Made by a program: the position numbers and the translations under genes. A stretch of 12,205 nucleotides of DNA, taken from assembly GCA_946061355.1 (NCBI GenBank), contig CAMGRE010000059.1, positions 1-12,205 on the forward strand, written 5' to 3'. Shown here piece after piece: positions 1-6,275 of the stretch. The notes beneath the pieces are model-generated. The model searched no databases, was not told the origin of the DNA, and saw only the letters and a program-made list of their open reading frames with translations. The stretch's first letter is position 1, and every line of letters starts with the position of its first letter. Source of the stretch: an uncultured bacterium. GTDB lineage: Bacteria; Bacillota; Clostridia; Lachnospirales; Lachnospiraceae.

Positions 1-573
1 GGGCCGGCTGACAATTGTTTGTGATATTTCCCCGCCAGAGCCGTCAGGTTTTGCTTCCTGCCTTCTCTTTATCACGCCTCGAACGAGTCTGTAGATCACC
101 GCCAACACAAGCAGAACGATTCCGACCGCTGTCCACACAAGGATACCCGGAGTGAGGATACGGATATGGCTCTCTCCAAAAACGACCGTCGGGAGCAGCG
201 CTGTCACCGCAAGAAAAGGAATGGCAAGAATCCTTCCGACCGTGATCCTGATCACGAAATAGAATATGATCATCCACAGCAGAAACATTGCATTCTGAAA
301 CCATACCGCCGCCTCCTGCCTGTTACCCAGAAAGGAAAGTACGAAATGAAGCAGCTGCGTATACGCTCCCTGGACAGTAAAGTTCTGCCAGGTCAGACCC
401 GGCAGTGCGGCTTTGCCCACCTGCGCCGATTCAAAAAAAGACATTCCGCCCTGAATTTCACAACCGCCTCTGTCCAACAGATAAAAGCGTATTCCTGCCG
501 ATGCTGCAACCAGCGCGATCACCAATATTATCTCTGCCCATATCGGAAAACGAATTTCTTTTTTTTGTTTCAT
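1..573 (-). CDS. Multi-spanning membrane protein of unknown function, 3' end beyond the left edge
   Basis: The frame is open for 191 codons from an ATG at 573 to the window edge, so the C-terminus is missing. The product starts with a basic stretch (MKQKKEIRFP) and then a strong hydrophobic segment at about residues 11-33. A polar loop of some 55 residues follows (about 34-88). Three more hydrophobic segments lie at about 89-112, 114-134 and 140-163, and then a basic, hydrophilic stretch from 165 (RLVRGVIKRRQEAKPDGSGG). Its ATG overlaps the stop of the upstream CFI-box gene as ATGA, which implies translational coupling and a shared role. The long first loop followed by a helix bundle is loosely like the N-terminus of GT-C-type membrane glycosyltransferases, but I see no catalytic motif and treat that as speculation. 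That a membrane protein is encoded is well supported; its function is not known. Confidence 0.8.
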   Translation of the reverse strand, partial: MKQKKEIRFPIWAEIILVIALVAASAGIRFYLLDRGGCEIQGGMSFFESAQVGKAALPGLTWQNFTVQGAYTQLLHFVLSFLGNRQEAAVWFQNAMFLLWMIIFYFVIRITVGRILAIPFLAVTALLPTVVFGESHIRILTPGILVWTAVGIVLLVLAVIYRLVRGVIKRRQEAKPDGSGGEISQTIVSRP

Positions 574-1481
574 CTTCTGTCTTCCAAATATTCCTTCTTA
601 AGGAGTTCTACCATCTCCATGTATTTCTGCCGGCACTCATCATTCTGCTTCTGTTCGATCAGCCTGACACACGGACGGATATAATTTTCCCAAAGGAAAA
701 GATACTTCTCCCTGCGGTCATCCTCCTTGTTAATACGTTTCACAATGGTGGGAGCAATGTCATAATACTGATTTACCAGTTCCTCCCCCTCCGGTGTACT
801 GCCGAGATACCGATCCCGATAATCTTTTATCAGATTCAACTCGTAACAGTTTTCCGGGCGGCCAACACTCTCACAAACGGCCGTGGTAATATAACAAAGT
901 TTCCTGCGGAATCCCTTGTTCAAACTGTCAAAATCCGCTGCCTGAATCGGACTGTTCTTAAAATGCTCAGACCATTTCCGGCTGATCACATCCGTCAGAT
1001 CCCTGTATTTCCCATTCTCAAGCGACAAAATAGCAGGAAACACAAACGTGACCATATACATATTGAAGGTGAGCCGCATATTTTCCTTTGCGCGCTTTCC
1101 GTTCTGGTCATCCAACGCAGCTTCTGCACGCGATACAATGATACCTGCAATCTCTTCCGCTGTCTGATCCGGTCCGGAAGACGCGTCCATACTCTTTCTC
1201 AACGCCTTTAACAGTTCTGTGTGTTTTGCGAGATACTGCTCAAAACTGTCGGTATAACTGTCCCTGTTAAATCCTTTTATCACTTTATCCGCATTATCAA
1301 AAAGAGACGCTGCAGACTCCGTAAACTCTGCGATTGCCTGCTCATAAACGATCGTATCTGCCTGTCTGCTTTCTTCTACTGTAAATTCCTGACCGCAGAA
1401 CATACAGATGACATGATCCCTTCCCTCCGGGATCTGCATAACTTCATTACATTTCGGACATCTGCCCTCTCTGTATTCCAT
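570..1481 (-). CDS. Zinc-ribbon and CFI-box (CFI-box-CTERM) domain protein
   Basis: This is a 303-residue soluble protein. The N-terminus has a rubredoxin-like zinc ribbon with cysteine pairs C8/C11 and C26/C29. The middle (about 40-190) is largely helical and charged and matches nothing I know. The C-terminal third carries a CFI-box signature, CYITTAVC at 196-203, followed by the family's usual pattern: a Cys-Tyr-Glu-Leu segment near 212, KDYRDRYL near 219-226, and NQYYDIAPTIVKRI near 237-250. The role of this domain is not established as far as I know. AAGGAG lies just upstream of the ATG at a suitable distance, which supports the start. The gene follows yebC after only 26 bp with no terminator, and its stop overlaps the next start (ATGA). 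The pairing with a membrane protein suggests a membrane-associated job, but that is inference. Confidence 0.8.
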   Translation of the reverse strand: MEYREGRCPKCNEVMQIPEGRDHVICMFCGQEFTVEESRQADTIVYEQAIAEFTESAASLFDNADKVIKGFNRDSYTDSFEQYLAKHTELLKALRKSMDASSGPDQTAEEIAGIIVSRAEAALDDQNGKRAKENMRLTFNMYMVTFVFPAILSLENGKYRDLTDVISRKWSEHFKNSPIQAADFDSLNKGFRRKLCYITTAVCESVGRPENCYELNLIKDYRDRYLGSTPEGEELVNQYYDIAPTIVKRINKEDDRREKYLFLWENYIRPCVRLIEQKQNDECRQKYMEMVELLKKEYLEDRR

Positions 1482-1507
1482 GAACTTCTCTCCTTAATAC
1501 CGCCTGA

Positions 1508-2236
1508 TCATTCATCCCAGTTGGTGTACACAGCCTGTACATCGTCATCATCTTCCAGAAGATCCAGCGTCCTCTGCAGATTCTTGATCGCAGTCTCATC
1601 TGTAAGTTCCACATAATTCTGCGGAATCATAGTCACCTCCGCAGATGCCATGGCAATGCCGCCGTCCTCCAGAGCCTTCCTGACCTCTTCAAAACAGTCG
1701 GGATCCGTGATGATCTCAAAACTGTCATCCTCCTCAGCAAAATCTTCTGCACCTGCGTCAAGCGCCATCATCATCAGATCATCTGCCTCCAGATCACACT
1801 CTTCCTTATCCACAATGATCTGGCCTTTTTTGTCAAACATGAAGGACACGCAGCCCTGCGTGCCGATATTTCCCTGTCCTTTTGTAAAGGCGCTTCTCAC
1901 ATTTGCGGCAGTTCTGTTCTTATTATCCGTCAGGGCATCCACAATGATTGCGATTCCGTTCGGACCATATCCCTCGTAAGTCACATACTCATAATTTACG
2001 TTGCCGCCTTCTCCGGCCGCCTTCTTGATACCTCTCTCGATCGTATCATTCGGCATATTGTTTGCTTTTGCCTTTGCAACTACGGCTGCCAGTTTAAAGT
2101 TATTATTGACATCCGGACCGCCTTCTTTTACCGCAACGGCAATTTCTCTTCCGATGATCGTAAAGATCTTGCCCTTTGCCGCATCATTTTTTTCTTTCTT
2201 ATGCTTAATATTCGCAAATTTTGAATGTCCTGACAT
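1508..2236 (-). CDS. yebC: YebC/PmpR family protein (translation factor or regulator)
   Basis: This is a full-length 242-residue member of the YebC/PmpR/TACO1 family. The diagnostic N-terminus (MSGHSKFANIKHKKEKNDAA) is present, followed by KGKIFTIIGREI, the NNMPNDTIERGIKKA segment near 60-75, and EYVTYEGYGPNGIAIIVDALTDN near 83-105. The end is acidic (LLEDDDDVQAVYTNWDE). Members were long annotated as DNA-binding regulators; more recent work links the family to relief of ribosome stalling at proline-rich stretches, as in mitochondrial TACO1. The intact SGHSKxxNIKHKK start places it nearer the YebC/YrbC subgroup than the YeeI subgroup. The start is supported by GAGGAG eight bases upstream. It sits 69 bp after the HlyC-like gene and 26 bp before the CFI-box gene and is probably transcribed with both. 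Confidence 0.95.
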   Translation of the reverse strand: MSGHSKFANIKHKKEKNDAAKGKIFTIIGREIAVAVKEGGPDVNNNFKLAAVVAKAKANNMPNDTIERGIKKAAGEGGNVNYEYVTYEGYGPNGIAIIVDALTDNKNRTAANVRSAFTKGQGNIGTQGCVSFMFDKKGQIIVDKEECDLEADDLMMMALDAGAEDFAEEDDSFEIITDPDCFEEVRKALEDGGIAMASAEVTMIPQNYVELTDETAIKNLQRTLDLLEDDDDVQAVYTNWDE

Positions 2237-2305
2237 GTTTTGTTCTCCTCTTCTCTTGCTTCTGCTTACGCAGCCGCTTGTTTTTCTCCTGCGCCTATCA
2301 TATCA

Positions 2306-3664
2306 TTATCCGGGATTTTCTTCAAGTCTGGTGACGAGCACTGTCTGGATCACATTGTTTTTCACCGTCATTACCTTAAAGTTATATCCCTGATATTCCA
2401 CTTCAAACTGCTCATCCTCTCTCGGGATCCGATCCATCTTTGAGATCAGGAAACCATTGAGCGTCTCAAACTCTTCCTCCTCAAACTTGATGCCAAACCG
2501 GTCTTCCAGTTCCTCAAGCGGAGTCAGTCCCTCGATGATATATTCATTCTCGCTCTTTTCTTCTATGTAACAGTCGTCCTCATCATACTCATCCATGATG
2601 TTGCCGACGATCTCTTCCAGAATATCTTCCATGGCAACAAGTCCTGCCGTCTGTCCGTACTCATCAATCACGATCACCATCTGTATCTTCATGGACTGCA
2701 TATTATGAAAAAGTACATCCAGGTTCCTGGTCTCGGGAATGAATTTCACCTCCCGTAGCAGTCCTTTGATACTCTTTACACTTCTGGAGGATGCCGAAGC
2801 CACATGCTGTTCCTGATATCGAATGGCATCCTTAAAGTGCAGGATTCCGATAATATGATCAATATCACCGACATATACGGGATACCTGCTGTTACTCTCA
2901 CCCACCATAAAGGAAATGGCTTCCTGAAGGGAAATATCCCCGTCAATGGCAAGTATATTTTTCCTGTGAGTCATGATATCCTGAGCTTCCTTGTCACCAA
3001 ACTCAAAGATATTGGTGATCATCTCCGCCTCACTCGCCTGGAGGACGCCCTGCTCATGACCTTCATTCACCATGGAAATGATCTCTTCCTCCGTCACATC
3101 CATGCCATCCTCATCTGCCTTAATCCCAAACAGCCGCAGGATTCCCGATGCCGTCAAATTGATCAGCCACGTAAACGGAAGGAAGAGCTTCGTAGCAAAA
3201 TATACGGGATTGACTGCCATATACGCCCATTGCTCCGGGTATCTTGAAGCAATCCTTTTGGGAACAATCACTCCAAGTGTGAGCAGAACAAAAATGCACA
3301 GGACACCGGAAACAAGCAGTGAAATCACAGCTGAGGGTTCATCACCCATCATCCCACCAGTCAGTACAAGCGTCACCTGCTGCAGCCATGCGCGCACAAA
3401 AATCGCAAACTGTCTGACGCAGAAACCTCCCGCCGTCAGATTCACAAATGTCACCACAAAATGAACGGTATTGATATAGTGTCCGGGATCACAGATCAGG
3501 CAGAATAATCTCTCAGCCTTTGCATTCTTTTCTTCTGCTGCCTTCCGCTCAACTTCCTTGCTGTTCAGCGCATGGATCGCCGCTCCGAATCCATAAAAAA
3601 ATATGTCCACGATAATTAAAAGTACAAAATAAAAGATACCGGCAGTAGGCCCACCATCGTCCAT
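2306..3664 (-). CDS. HlyC/CorC (CNNM)-type membrane protein: DUF21, CBS pair, CorC_HlyC domain
   Basis: I place the start at the ATG at 3664, giving 452 residues; the ATG 12 codons upstream has no ribosome binding site, while this one has AGGAG eight bases before it. Hydrophobic segments at about 8-28, 63-82, 112-136 and 150-178 form a DUF21 transmembrane domain. Two CBS motifs follow: about 225-285 (IMTHRKNILAI, ISLQEAISFM, SRYPVYVGDIDHIIGILHFKD) and about 300-355 (LREVKFIPETRNLDVLFHNM, MVIVIDEYGQTAGLVAMEDI). A CorC_HlyC domain ends the protein (about 365-448). Relatives include CNNM/CorC magnesium transporters; the 'hemolysin' label is historical. The DUF21 part is unusual: the GE-x-x-PK motif reads GVIVPK and the GN-T-x-x-N motif has lost its first Asn, so ion transport is uncertain. 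It is probably the first gene of its operon. Confidence 0.9.
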   Translation of the reverse strand: MDDGGPTAGIFYFVLLIIVDIFFYGFGAAIHALNSKEVERKAAEEKNAKAERLFCLICDPGHYINTVHFVVTFVNLTAGGFCVRQFAIFVRAWLQQVTLVLTGGMMGDEPSAVISLLVSGVLCIFVLLTLGVIVPKRIASRYPEQWAYMAVNPVYFATKLFLPFTWLINLTASGILRLFGIKADEDGMDVTEEEIISMVNEGHEQGVLQASEAEMITNIFEFGDKEAQDIMTHRKNILAIDGDISLQEAISFMVGESNSRYPVYVGDIDHIIGILHFKDAIRYQEQHVASASSRSVKSIKGLLREVKFIPETRNLDVLFHNMQSMKIQMVIVIDEYGQTAGLVAMEDILEEIVGNIMDEYDEDDCYIEEKSENEYIIEGLTPLEELEDRFGIKFEEEEFETLNGFLISKMDRIPREDEQFEVEYQGYNFKVMTVKNNVIQTVLVTRLEENPG

Positions 3665-3672
3665 CTCTTCAT

Positions 3673-3677
3673 CTCCT
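3673..3677 (-). promoter_or_regulatory. Ribosome binding site deciding the start of the HlyC-type gene
   Basis: On the minus strand AGGAG (within AAGAGGAG) ends eight bases before the ATG at 3664. The farther ATG at 3700 has no comparable purine-rich element before it. This favours the shorter protein, beginning Met-Asp-Asp-Gly-Gly. Confidence 0.75.
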
Positions 3678-3725
3678 CTTATCTTTTCTGCCGCACTCAT
3701 GCGTCATTCCAAAAACATAATACAA

Positions 3726-3754
3726 AATATAACATCTTCTCTTTACTGCGTCAA
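3726..3754 (-). promoter_or_regulatory. Sigma-A promoter of the HlyC-yebC-CFI-membrane protein operon
   Basis: On the minus strand TTGACG (3754-3749) and TATATT (3731-3726) are separated by exactly 17 bp. Each matches five of six consensus bases. The predicted transcript start is near 3719, giving an untranslated leader of about 55 bases before the ATG at 3664. It lies just after the stop of the metallo-hydrolase gene, where a new operon would be expected to begin. Confidence 0.7.
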
Positions 3755-3788
3755 GAAGCTGTCCTGTGCCCTGTATATATCAGCTGCG

Positions 3789-4652
3789 TCAGGAAACCGG
3801 AGATGTCCGGACCCTGATCTCCTCCTCCGTCACCTCTACCACTACATCTGTATCCAGTGTGGTATAAACTTGCGCTCCCACAATTTCAAGTGCCTTCTTT
3901 GTCTCCTCCTCCGGTGCGCCGGCAGTGACTACCGCCACGGACGGATGGAGTCTCTCGATCAAATCTGTTCCTTTCCCCTCATCCCGGCCGTGATGCGTGC
4001 ATTTATACACATCCACCTGCGGCAGTTCTTCCTCAAGCAGCTCTGTGATCCGTTTCTTTTTGGCATCCCCTGCAAAAAAGATCCTCCGTCCTTCATACTC
4101 TGCGAGCACCGCAATCGAATAATTGTTGGTATTCTCATATTCCGCTTCCTTTGGCGGATATACCGTAAGCGTCAAATCTCCATATGTATATTGCCGAACT
4201 TCTGTCGGAACTGTAACCAGCTCACCCTTTAGCCTGTCCTCAAGTTCTCCCTGTAGATCCGATCCCTTTTTTGCTTCCGTCTGAATCACCTGATCAACCG
4301 GAAACTGTTCCAATATTCCTGCTGCACCTCCAATGTGATCCTTGTCCGGATGCGTGAGGATCATCAGATCAATCTGTGACACTCCGGCCTCTTCCAGCTG
4401 ATCGATCAGTCTCCCACTGTCCTGATAAACTCCCGTGTCTATTATGACATCTGTGTCATCTACATGAAGCAAAATGGCGTCCGCATCCTCACTGCAGCCA
4501 TAAAAATACACAGAAAGCGGAAGGTTCTCTGTCTCTTTGCCGTTCCGGCAGCCACTGACCGCACCCGCCATCAGAAGAAGAACCAACAGACAACCCGCAA
4601 GCTTCCTGTGCCGATTTTTTGTCCCGTTTATCCTGTCACCAAACCTCTTCAC
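3789..4652 (-). CDS. ComEC-like MBL-fold metallo-hydrolase, predicted lipoprotein
   Basis: With a GTG start at 4652 the product has 287 residues. The N-terminus is basic, then a hydrophobic stretch (about 18-31) ends in a lipobox, Val-Ser-Gly-Cys35, so the mature protein is probably lipid-anchored outside the membrane. The rest is a metallo-beta-lactamase fold of the ComEC C-terminal type: IIDTG at 70-74, the metal motif THPDKDHIGG at 100-109 (the Asp-rich HxDxDH form usual in ComEC relatives), FFAGD near 190, and CTHHGRDEG near 210. ComEC itself has membrane domains that are absent here, so this is a stand-alone hydrolase of unknown substrate, possibly a nuclease or phosphodiesterase. No ATG fits: candidate starts are GTG at 4709 (overlapping mazF), 4664 and 4652. 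I chose 4652 for its GAGGT five bases upstream. It follows mazF by 13 bp. Confidence 0.85.
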   Translation of the reverse strand: MKRFGDRINGTKNRHRKLAGCLLVLLLMAGAVSGCRNGKETENLPLSVYFYGCSEDADAILLHVDDTDVIIDTGVYQDSGRLIDQLEEAGVSQIDLMILTHPDKDHIGGAAGILEQFPVDQVIQTEAKKGSDLQGELEDRLKGELVTVPTEVRQYTYGDLTLTVYPPKEAEYENTNNYSIAVLAEYEGRRIFFAGDAKKKRITELLEEELPQVDVYKCTHHGRDEGKGTDLIERLHPSVAVVTAGAPEEETKKALEIVGAQVYTTLDTDVVVEVTEEEIRVRTSPVS

Positions 4653-4657
4653 AAATG

Positions 4658-4662
4658 ACCTC
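4658..4662 (-). promoter_or_regulatory. Ribosome binding site supporting the GTG start of the metallo-hydrolase
   Basis: GAGGT on the minus strand, extended as GAGGTCAT, ends five bases before the GTG at 4652. The alternative GTG codons at 4664 and 4709 lack a well-spaced site. The start stays uncertain by up to 19 codons, but all candidates keep the same lipobox. Confidence 0.5.
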
Positions 4663-4665
4663 ACT

Positions 4666-5007
4666 CTATGTATCCAGTTCAAGACTGACTGCGAGGCCTT
4701 TGTTAACACGCTCCATGATGTCCTGATCCAGATGACATATCTTATCTTTTAATCGTTTCTTATCAATTGTTCTAAGCTGTTCCAGCAGGATCACGGAATC
4801 TTTTACCATCTGATATCTGTCCGCATCCAACTCGATATGCGTAGGCAGCTTAGCTTTGTTCAGCTTTGATGTAATCGCAGCGCAGATCACCGTGGGACTG
4901 TGCCGGTTTCCGATATCGTTCTGCACGATCAGCACCGGACGGATCCCTCCCTGCTCCGAGCCGATTACAGGGCGTAAATCTGCGTAATATACATCTCCAC
5001 GTTTCAT
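4666..5007 (-). CDS. mazF: MazF/EndoA (PemK family) endoribonuclease toxin
   Basis: This 113-residue protein resembles Bacillus subtilis EndoA (NdoA) over its full length. It opens with MKRGDVYYADLRPVIGSEQG, then GGIRPVLIVQNDIGNR and AAITSKLNKAKLPTH, and later DSVILLEQLRTIDKKRL. The catalytic pair of this family is present: Arg23 (in GGIRPVL) and Thr46 (in AAIT). EndoA cuts single-stranded RNA at UACAU-type sites; the exact specificity here cannot be read from sequence. An in-frame TGA two codons upstream fixes the ATG start. The nearest ribosome binding site (GGAAG) lies about 12 bases away, farther than usual, which may keep expression low. The gene follows alr by 34 bp. In B. subtilis a MazE-type antitoxin gene (ndoAI) lies between alr and ndoA; here there is no room for one. 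Confidence 0.95.
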   Translation of the reverse strand: MKRGDVYYADLRPVIGSEQGGIRPVLIVQNDIGNRHSPTVICAAITSKLNKAKLPTHIELDADRYQMVKDSVILLEQLRTIDKKRLKDKICHLDQDIMERVNKGLAVSLELDT

Positions 5008-5041
5008 GAATCAAACACACTTCCTTCAACTTTTTTAACTA

Positions 5042-6259
5042 TTATTTCCTTTTTTCCGGAAGGTATTCAAAATCTTTATAATAATCCTTTGTCCCGACGA
5101 TCCTGCCGCCTTTTACATAAACTCTCGGCACACGTTTGGAAAAATCACATACCAGTTCATAATTAAACCGACCCGACAATTCTCCCAGCTCCTCTGCCGT
5201 GATCATAAGGTCGCCGTCTTTTCCGAGGAGTGTCACCGCATCCCCTTCCTTTGCTTCCGGGATATCCGTGACATCCACCATCATCTGATCCATACATACT
5301 CTGCCAAGAATAGCCGCTTTCCTGCCACGGATCAGCACATACCCTTTTCCTGACAGGCTTCTGGGATAGCCGTCCGCATATCCGACCGGGATCGTCGCCA
5401 CGCGCATCGTATCCTTTACCTCAAACGTCCCCCCGTAACTGATCTGCCTGCCCTTCTCGAGAGACTTGATGTAAACGATATGGCTTCTCAATGTCATCAG
5501 CGGTTTCAGATCGATAATATCACGCTCCACCTCATCTGACGGCCACAGACCATACAACGTAATACCCGCGCGCACCACATCCATATTTGCCTCCGGCATG
5601 CGGATGATACCGGCACTGTTGGAACAATGTCTTACGGGGATCTTAAATCCCAGTTCCTTTTCAATCCGATCCGTAAAATCCCGGAATACGGTAAACTGAT
5701 GCTCCGCAGCCGACTTATCCTTCATGTCTGCCTTCGCAAAATGTGTGAAAATTCCTTCTATCTCAATTCCCGGAAGGGATGCTGCTTCTCTCACAAAAGC
5801 AATTCCACTGTCATCCGGCCGGATTCCGATCCTTGACATTCCGGTATCCACCTTAATATGGATCTTTGCCTTCTTTCCGATCCTGACCGCTGTCCCGGAA
5901 AGCTCCCTGACCTGATCCTGACGAAATACCGCCGGTCTGATCTCCTCCCTGATCATCTTCTCATAACTGTAGGGAAACGTATATCCCAGAATCAGAACAG
6001 GCTTTGTGATTCCGCTCATCCGCAAAATATCCGCTTCTTCAAATGAGGCTGTTGCAAATCCAAACAGATACGGCAGTTCCTCCAGTTCATGTGCCAGCGG
6101 AACACTTCCATGCCCATATCCATCCGCCTTGATGACACCGATCATCTTTGTCTCCGGCGAAGTATTGTGTTTCATGCTCTCCATATTATAACGCGCCGCA
6201 TCCAGATCAATCTGTGCATACACTCTCGCATACTGTTCGATCTCCTGTAATTCATTCAT
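5042..6259 (-). CDS. alr: Alanine racemase (PLP-dependent)
   Basis: This 405-residue enzyme interconverts L- and D-alanine in the cytoplasm, supplying D-Ala for peptidoglycan. The pyridoxal phosphate lysine is Lys44 in VIKADGYGHG, within the N-terminal TIM barrel (about 12-245). The second catalytic base, Tyr275, is in ISYGGTF, with TIPVGYADGYPR at 289-300 and the substrate-contacting VCMDQMMVDVTD at 321-332 in the C-terminal beta domain. HCSNSAG (211-217) and RAGITLYG (230-237) match the PLP phosphate-binding regions. The length is slightly above the usual 370-390 because of short extensions at both ends. The ATG at 6259 has GAGGG seven bases upstream. It lies 16 bp after the hydrate repair gene and 34 bp before mazF, so it is almost certainly co-transcribed with both. 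Confidence 0.97.
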   Translation of the reverse strand: MNELQEIEQYARVYAQIDLDAARYNMESMKHNTSPETKMIGVIKADGYGHGSVPLAHELEELPYLFGFATASFEEADILRMSGITKPVLILGYTFPYSYEKMIREEIRPAVFRQDQVRELSGTAVRIGKKAKIHIKVDTGMSRIGIRPDDSGIAFVREAASLPGIEIEGIFTHFAKADMKDKSAAEHQFTVFRDFTDRIEKELGFKIPVRHCSNSAGIIRMPEANMDVVRAGITLYGLWPSDEVERDIIDLKPLMTLRSHIVYIKSLEKGRQISYGGTFEVKDTMRVATIPVGYADGYPRSLSGKGYVLIRGRKAAILGRVCMDQMMVDVTDIPEAKEGDAVTLLGKDGDLMITAEELGELSGRFNYELVCDFSKRVPRVYVKGGRIVGTKDYYKDFEYLPEKRK

Positions 6260-6275
6260 AATTTTTCCCTCTTCT

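Noticed and set aside
405..1211. Long plus-strand open frame (268 codons) opposite the CFI-box gene
   Set aside because: It has no ribosome binding site or recognisable domain, and it mirrors a gene on the other strand with clear motifs and start. The protein is rich in Phe, Leu, Arg and His, typical of an antisense shadow.
2237..2305. Possible terminator or hairpin between the HlyC-type gene and yebC
   Set aside because: Only a four-base-pair stem (CTGC-GTAA-GCAG) is present, with no U-run. Read-through into yebC is likelier.
3755..3788. Possible terminator after the metallo-hydrolase gene
   Set aside because: The only pairing is a five-base AGCTG/CAGCT stem with a loop of nearly 20 bases and no strong U-run, too weak to call.
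5008..5041. A very short antitoxin gene between alr and mazF
   Set aside because: The gap is 34 bases and has an in-frame stop just before the mazF start, so no peptide of useful size can be encoded.
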